A DNA stretch of 64,000 nt from an uncultured Mucilaginibacter sp. GTDB taxonomy: Bacteria; Bacteroidota; Bacteroidia; Sphingobacteriales; Sphingobacteriaceae. Shown one piece after another: positions 60,063-64,000 of this stretch. The stretch lies in contig CAJYJH010000041.1 of assembly GCA_913775265.1 (NCBI GenBank), forward strand, positions 174,870 through 238,869. The letters run 5' to 3'. Numbering within the stretch: the stretch's first letter is position 1; each line of letters starts with the position of its first letter. The position numbers and the translations under genes are program-made. Below the pieces are notes generated by a model. The model was given only the letters and a program-made list of their open reading frames with translations, had not been told where the DNA came from and searched no databases.

Positions 60063-62621
60063 ATGAATTCGATAAAGGTCTTTAGGGCGTTCTTTGCCTT
60101 ATTATTTCTATTAATCATTTCTCAATCAGTATTTTCTCAGGTAAATTTATCCCAACAAAGAGTTGATGATCTTACTGATACTCAAGTAAGGCAGATCATG
60201 CAAAGAGCTGAAGCTATCGGTTATACCGAAAGTTCACAGATAGCTCAGGTAGCTGTAGCTCAAGGTATGAATGAGGCTGAATCTCAAAAACTTATTTTGC
60301 GTATTGATAAAATACGAAAAGAAGGTGATGGCAAATCAAATGTAAATAGTGGGCAAAATAACGGAGGACTATACAATAACGGCTATCAGAACAATAATTT
60401 TTCAAGAAGGTCTTATAAGAATTATGCTGACTCAACAGACACTGCTCGTATTAGGCGCAATAATTTAAATGAACCTACCATGCGTGCTGAGCGTGATATT
60501 TTTGGTAATGTGGTTCCTAAAATATTTGGAGAAGATTTGTTTAAAAGCAATAACAGGCTAACTTTTGAACCTAATTTAAGGATGGCAACTCCTAAAAGTT
60601 ATGTGATAGGTCCGGATGATGAGTTACTTATTGATATCACAGGTGACAATGAGGCTAATTATCAATTAAAAGTTAGTCCTGAAGGTACCATAAGGCTTCA
60701 ATACGTAGGTTTAATTTCTGTTGGGGGCTTAACAATAGAGCAAGCTTCATCAAAAATAACTAGTGCTATGTCGCGTACTTATTCGGGGTTGCGTACCGGC
60801 CGTACTAACGTTGCAATAAACTTGGGTAACATCAGAAGTATAAAAATTTCAATCATAGGTGAAGCGGTCAGACCAGGATCATACACCTTATCTTCCCTGT
60901 CTACCGTTTTTAATGCCCTGTACGCGTCAGGAGGTCCAAACAAAAATGGTTCTTTCAGGAGTATCCAGTTAATTCGCAATAATAAGGTTGTAGCAAATAT
61001 CGATGTTTATAATTTTCTGTTAAAAGGTATGCAGCAAAATCTGCGTTTGCAGGATCAGGACGTAATTAATGTGCCAGTTTACAAAACGCGGGTGGAAATG
61101 AGCGGCGAGGTTAAGCGGCCTGCATTATATGAAATTTTAAATTCTGAATCACTTCAGGATGTCATTAATTTCGCAGGAGGATTTACCGGACAAGCCTATT
61201 CTGCAAATATTAAGGTTTTGCAGAATACTAGCAAAGAACGAAAAATAGCTGATGTTGCAGCCGACAATTTTAGTGAGTACAAACCACAAAACGGTGATAA
61301 ATACATTGTAGAAGCCATATTAGACCGTTTTGAAAATAGGGTAGAAATTGAAGGTGCAGTTTTTCGGCCTGGTAAATACGAACTTGAGAAAGGGTTGACG
61401 ATTAAAAATTTAATTCAAAAGGCAGACGGTTTAAAAGAAGATGCATTTTTAAATCGCGGATATATTCAAAGATTGAGTGTTGATAACTCTCTTTCATTGG
61501 TTTCTTTTGATGTACAAAAAGTGCTTAGCGGTGCAAGCCCCGATATCCTATTGCAAAGAGAAGATAAAGTAACTATTTCTTCTATTTTCGATCTTCGTGA
61601 CGAATATAAGGTAGAAATACAAGGCGAAGTAAGGCGTCCTGGTGTTTTTAAATACGCAGATAACACTAATTTGGAATCTTTAATTCAGATGGCAGGAGGA
61701 TTCAAAGAAGGCGCCACACCCAATAGGGTAGAAATATCGCGTCGTGTGAAATCAAGTGATGCCCGTTCTAAGAGTTCTTCAACAGCACAGATATTTACCG
61801 TGAATATTGATAAAAATCTGAAGTTAACAGGTGAGCCGTTTGTTTTGCAGCCTTTTGATATGGTATTTGTGAGGAGCACCGAGGGATATCAAATACAAAG
61901 GAATGTGACTATTCAGGGTGAAGTTCTATATCCCGGTACTTACACCATTGAGCGTAAAGATGAGCGGATATCTGACATTGTTAAACGTGCAGGTGGTTTG
62001 ACCGCTTTAGCCTTTCCTGAGGGAGGTTCGCTTAAAAGACCCGGTCCGCCTAAAATGAAAACGCAAAAAACATTTGCTGATAGTATACGTCAAGAAGAAG
62101 AAAAAGTGAGGTTGCTTAATTTGAGAAGATTACAAAGACAATCAGGTGGGGATACTACAAGTATCAAACAAGATTCAGTTTCTTTGAGGAGTGATTTTGT
62201 TGGTATCAACTTATCTAAAATTCTTAAAGATCCAAATTCAAAAAACGACTTAATTTTACAGGATGGTGATGTCATTAACATTCCGATAGAATTACAGACC
62301 GTGCGTGTATCTGGCGAAGTATTAAAGCCCACCAACATTGTTTATGCAAAGGGAAAAAGCATGCGCCAGTACATCAATGAATCTGGAGGATTCACTTACA
62401 ATGCACATAAAAAGCGAGCCTACATAGAGTATGCAAATGGATCTATAAAAGCTGCTAAAAATTTCCTCTTCTTCCGCTCTTATCCTTCTGTCAAACCAGG
62501 TGCAGAGATATTTGTTCCAAAACATCCACCGAGAGAAAAGATTGGAATTGCAGGGATAGCTGGTATTGCAACGGCTTTAAGCTCAGTAGCAGTCATCTTA
62601 GTTACTTTATTTAGAAATTAA
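60063..62621 (+). CDS. polysaccharide export protein with multiple SLBB domains
   Basis: 852 residues: signal peptide (to about SQSVFSQ), then a Poly_export domain (about 175-270; YVIGPDDELLIDITGD and RLQYVGLISVGGLTI) and at least five SLBB domains through the rest (the recurring EGEV/ EVRRPGVF and VKRPALYEIL pattern, for example near 345, 440, 530, 625 and 750). One membrane helix (IAGIAGIATALSSVAVILVTLF) ends the protein. It is longer than Wza and probably forms the outer-membrane/periplasmic export conduit. Confidence 0.9.
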   Translation: MNSIKVFRAFFALLFLLIISQSVFSQVNLSQQRVDDLTDTQVRQIMQRAEAIGYTESSQIAQVAVAQGMNEAESQKLILRIDKIRKEGDGKSNVNSGQNNGGLYNNGYQNNNFSRRSYKNYADSTDTARIRRNNLNEPTMRAERDIFGNVVPKIFGEDLFKSNNRLTFEPNLRMATPKSYVIGPDDELLIDITGDNEANYQLKVSPEGTIRLQYVGLISVGGLTIEQASSKITSAMSRTYSGLRTGRTNVAINLGNIRSIKISIIGEAVRPGSYTLSSLSTVFNALYASGGPNKNGSFRSIQLIRNNKVVANIDVYNFLLKGMQQNLRLQDQDVINVPVYKTRVEMSGEVKRPALYEILNSESLQDVINFAGGFTGQAYSANIKVLQNTSKERKIADVAADNFSEYKPQNGDKYIVEAILDRFENRVEIEGAVFRPGKYELEKGLTIKNLIQKADGLKEDAFLNRGYIQRLSVDNSLSLVSFDVQKVLSGASPDILLQREDKVTISSIFDLRDEYKVEIQGEVRRPGVFKYADNTNLESLIQMAGGFKEGATPNRVEISRRVKSSDARSKSSSTAQIFTVNIDKNLKLTGEPFVLQPFDMVFVRSTEGYQIQRNVTIQGEVLYPGTYTIERKDERISDIVKRAGGLTALAFPEGGSLKRPGPPKMKTQKTFADSIRQEEEKVRLLNLRRLQRQSGGDTTSIKQDSVSLRSDFVGINLSKILKDPNSKNDLILQDGDVINIPIELQTVRVSGEVLKPTNIVYAKGKSMRQYINESGGFTYNAHKKRAYIEYANGSIKAAKNFLFFRSYPSVKPGAEIFVPKHPPREKIGIAGIAGIATALSSVAVILVTLFRN

Positions 62622-62725
62622 AATCTACTTACCTTTTCACATAGCATATCGGCAATTAGATTATTAGAATATCTTTCAGTAAAAGCTAATAATTTTCTTG
62701 CCAATATGTTTAATAAACTTAAAGT

Positions 62726-63628
62726 ATGCCGCTCACTTGGATTGCTTTTTTACTGCTAAGTTTCTTCTTAGTAGAAATTTTATATTTTCAAATTGCACGC
62801 TATTTCAGCATTATTAATAAGCCTAAGCATGAGATTTATTCTGCAATGCTTTATACAAAAGGTGGGAATACTAAGCTATTTAACTGTGATAGTTGGGCTC
62901 ATCTTAATATAGAATATTGTGATCTTTTAATCGGATTTTTGATGGTAGCAATGACAAGCTTTGTAAATGAGATCGTGTCAATAATTAATAAGGTTAACTT
63001 TGCTAATCATTCCGAGGCCGCTTTATCATTTCTTAAACAGCTGAATATTTTAAAGTGGAATACCTATAATTTCTTAATTTTTTCAGGATAATTGCCAGTT
63101 TCTTAATGATAAGGTTCGAGAGACTTACTTCATCTTCGTTTTTATGTATTTTAACCAACTAACTTGTTAAATAATCCTTATACTGCTTTTCAAATTCAGA
63201 CCAGCAAACTCATGACAATTTTAACACTGGTTGTTGCTCTATTTTGAACGTTAGAAATTAGACTGCCTTGATTTAACCCTATGCGTTAGAGTATTAGGTT
63301 CTGCTTATAACCTTGATTTTAAAACAAGAATCCCTGATTTTATGTTGTGTCTTTTAGTTTCAGGAGGTATTAAGTAACGGCGTTTCTATTCAATATTGTA
63401 GAAGCAAAGGATTCTTTAAAAGGTCCTAGGATTTTTTGCCGTTAGGTATTTGCTAACAATAGTAAAGCTTTAAAGTTGTGCGTAGCTAGTATATGTATTA
63501 TAGTTGCAGGTCTTGTTGACTTGCGTTCAATTCATCAACTAGAAAACTCTTTTATATATGCTGTATCGCTTTTAATCGTCTTTACGTCTTTACTTTTGTT
63601 AATACGTTTATTAATTATGGTTTCATAG
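62726..63628 (+). pseudogene. decayed WecA/MraY-like sugar-phosphate transferase
   Basis: The first 121 codons read MPLTWIAFLLLSFFLVEILYF and continue with INKPKHEIYSAMLYTKGGN, like the start of undecaprenyl-phosphate GlcNAc-1-P transferases. The invariant DD site is VNEI here. The frame stops at 63091, and later pieces in other frames still resemble the family, such as SKLMTILTLVVALF at about 63210 and, at the end, CVASICIIVAGLVDL then YAVSLLIVFTSLLLLIRLL up to 63628. In-frame stops occur repeatedly. It is therefore non-functional. The assignment is by eye. Confidence 0.6.
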
Positions 63629-63699
63629 CGACTATTGCATGGGGCTTGAATTGTTTTTTGGAGATGATTTTATAGATTTGTTTAATTGTCAATTAACAT

Positions 63700-64000
63700 T
63701 TGTTTGTTTTGCTTAATCAACTGAATATCTTACCACGATGGATCGTTTTCCTTTTCGATCTTTTTATTGGTTCAATTGCCTTTACGTTAGCTTATTTAAT
63801 AAAGATAAATTTTGAGCTAACGCAACTAAATTATTTAGAGTTTTACCGAAACTTTCTGATCATAGGTTTTTTTAACCTTCTAATATTTTTTTTCTTGAAA
63901 ACTTACACCGGTATTATAAGGTACACAAGCGCTCAAGATTCATTCAGAATATTAGGAGCAGTGTTGATAAGTAATGCTGCTTTCGGTTTGTGCAATTTGT
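63700..64000 (+). CDS. CapD/FlaA1-like NDP-sugar enzyme, N-terminal part
   Basis: An open frame from TTG at 63700 (or 63709) runs off the window. It reads LNQLNILPRWIVFLFDLFIG with further membrane helices, then KTYTGIIRYTSAQDSFRIL, the conserved membrane-proximal block of CapD/WbpM/FlaA1-type NDP-sugar dehydratases. An in-frame TAA at 63694 sets the upper limit. The catalytic SDR domain lies beyond 64000. It modifies a nucleotide-amino sugar for surface polysaccharide. Confidence 0.75.
   Translation, partial: MFVLLNQLNILPRWIVFLFDLFIGSIAFTLAYLIKINFELTQLNYLEFYRNFLIIGFFNLLIFFFLKTYTGIIRYTSAQDSFRILGAVLISNAAFGLCNL

Noticed and set aside
62726..63091. Independent 121-residue membrane protein gene
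   Set aside because: Its N-terminus is that of WecA-like transferases, it ends early, and family-like pieces continue in other frames downstream, so it is treated as part of a pseudogene.

Overview
The window looks like chromosomal DNA of a Bacteroidota bacterium, most likely a Sphingobacteriaceae member close to Mucilaginibacter or Pedobacter (inference from gene content, not from a search). The basis is families typical of that phylum (DUF1573, DUF2911, DUF4254, DUF6496, a HU-CCDC81/SPOR protein, fused E1 alpha/beta dehydrogenase, separate heptose kinase and adenylyltransferase), recurrent TAnnTTTG -7 promoter elements, few Shine-Dalgarno sequences and several TTG starts. No rRNA, tRNA, CRISPR array, intact transposase or prophage was recognised.

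Layout. 1-9.6 kb: the end of a DUF1800 gene with its DUF1501 partner, a NUDIX hydrolase, a pseudouridine synthase, small membrane proteins (DUF4126, TspO, ZIP, PAP2), glmM, a cysteine desulfurase and a LapA-like protein. 9.6-10.5 kb is almost empty and AT-rich. 10.5-20.9 kb: EamA transporter, lptG-type permease, tgt, GT2, ECF sigma factor, rsmG, a BlaI/BlaR1-like pair with a palindrome-rich control region, dprA, a SixA-like phosphatase and a small beta-barrel. 20.9-24.2 kb: an ADP-heptose/LPS cluster (GT9, DUF4254, rfaE2, rfaE1). 24.2-35.5 kb: PolX with an altered polymerase site, PBP4-type dacB, APC permease, AI-2E exporter, nucleoside phosphorylase, DUF6496, DUF2911, an oxidoreductase pair and folC.

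35.6-43.8 kb is a cell-envelope cluster on the minus strand: a large TPR protein, an outer-membrane barrel, a HU/SPOR membrane protein, then ExbB, ExbD and a TonB-like protein. It looks like a proton-driven envelope machine similar in design to Tol-Pal or Ton. 44.0-51.2 kb: a lone receiver protein, a TsaC-like enzyme, GT4, a four-helix-bundle gene bounded by inverted octamer arrays, dapD, Hsp15, a SelW-like protein and the fused E1 dehydrogenase. 51.4-56.9 kb: DUF1573, an aminotransferase, gapA, and two BadF/BadG-type sugar kinases flanking a NUDIX-type (NrtR-like) regulator.

57.1-64.0 kb begins an exopolysaccharide/capsule locus: nucleotide-sugar dehydrogenase, UDP-galactopyranose mutase, a large SLBB export protein, a decayed WecA/MraY-like transferase, and the start of a CapD/FlaA1-like NDP-sugar enzyme running off the window.

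The strongest candidates for something undescribed are the four-helix-bundle element with inverted octamer ends (46.56-46.98 kb) and the kinase/NrtR-like locus (53.2-57.0 kb), where one kinase has lost its phosphate-1 motif and both kinases share an upstream operator-like sequence.
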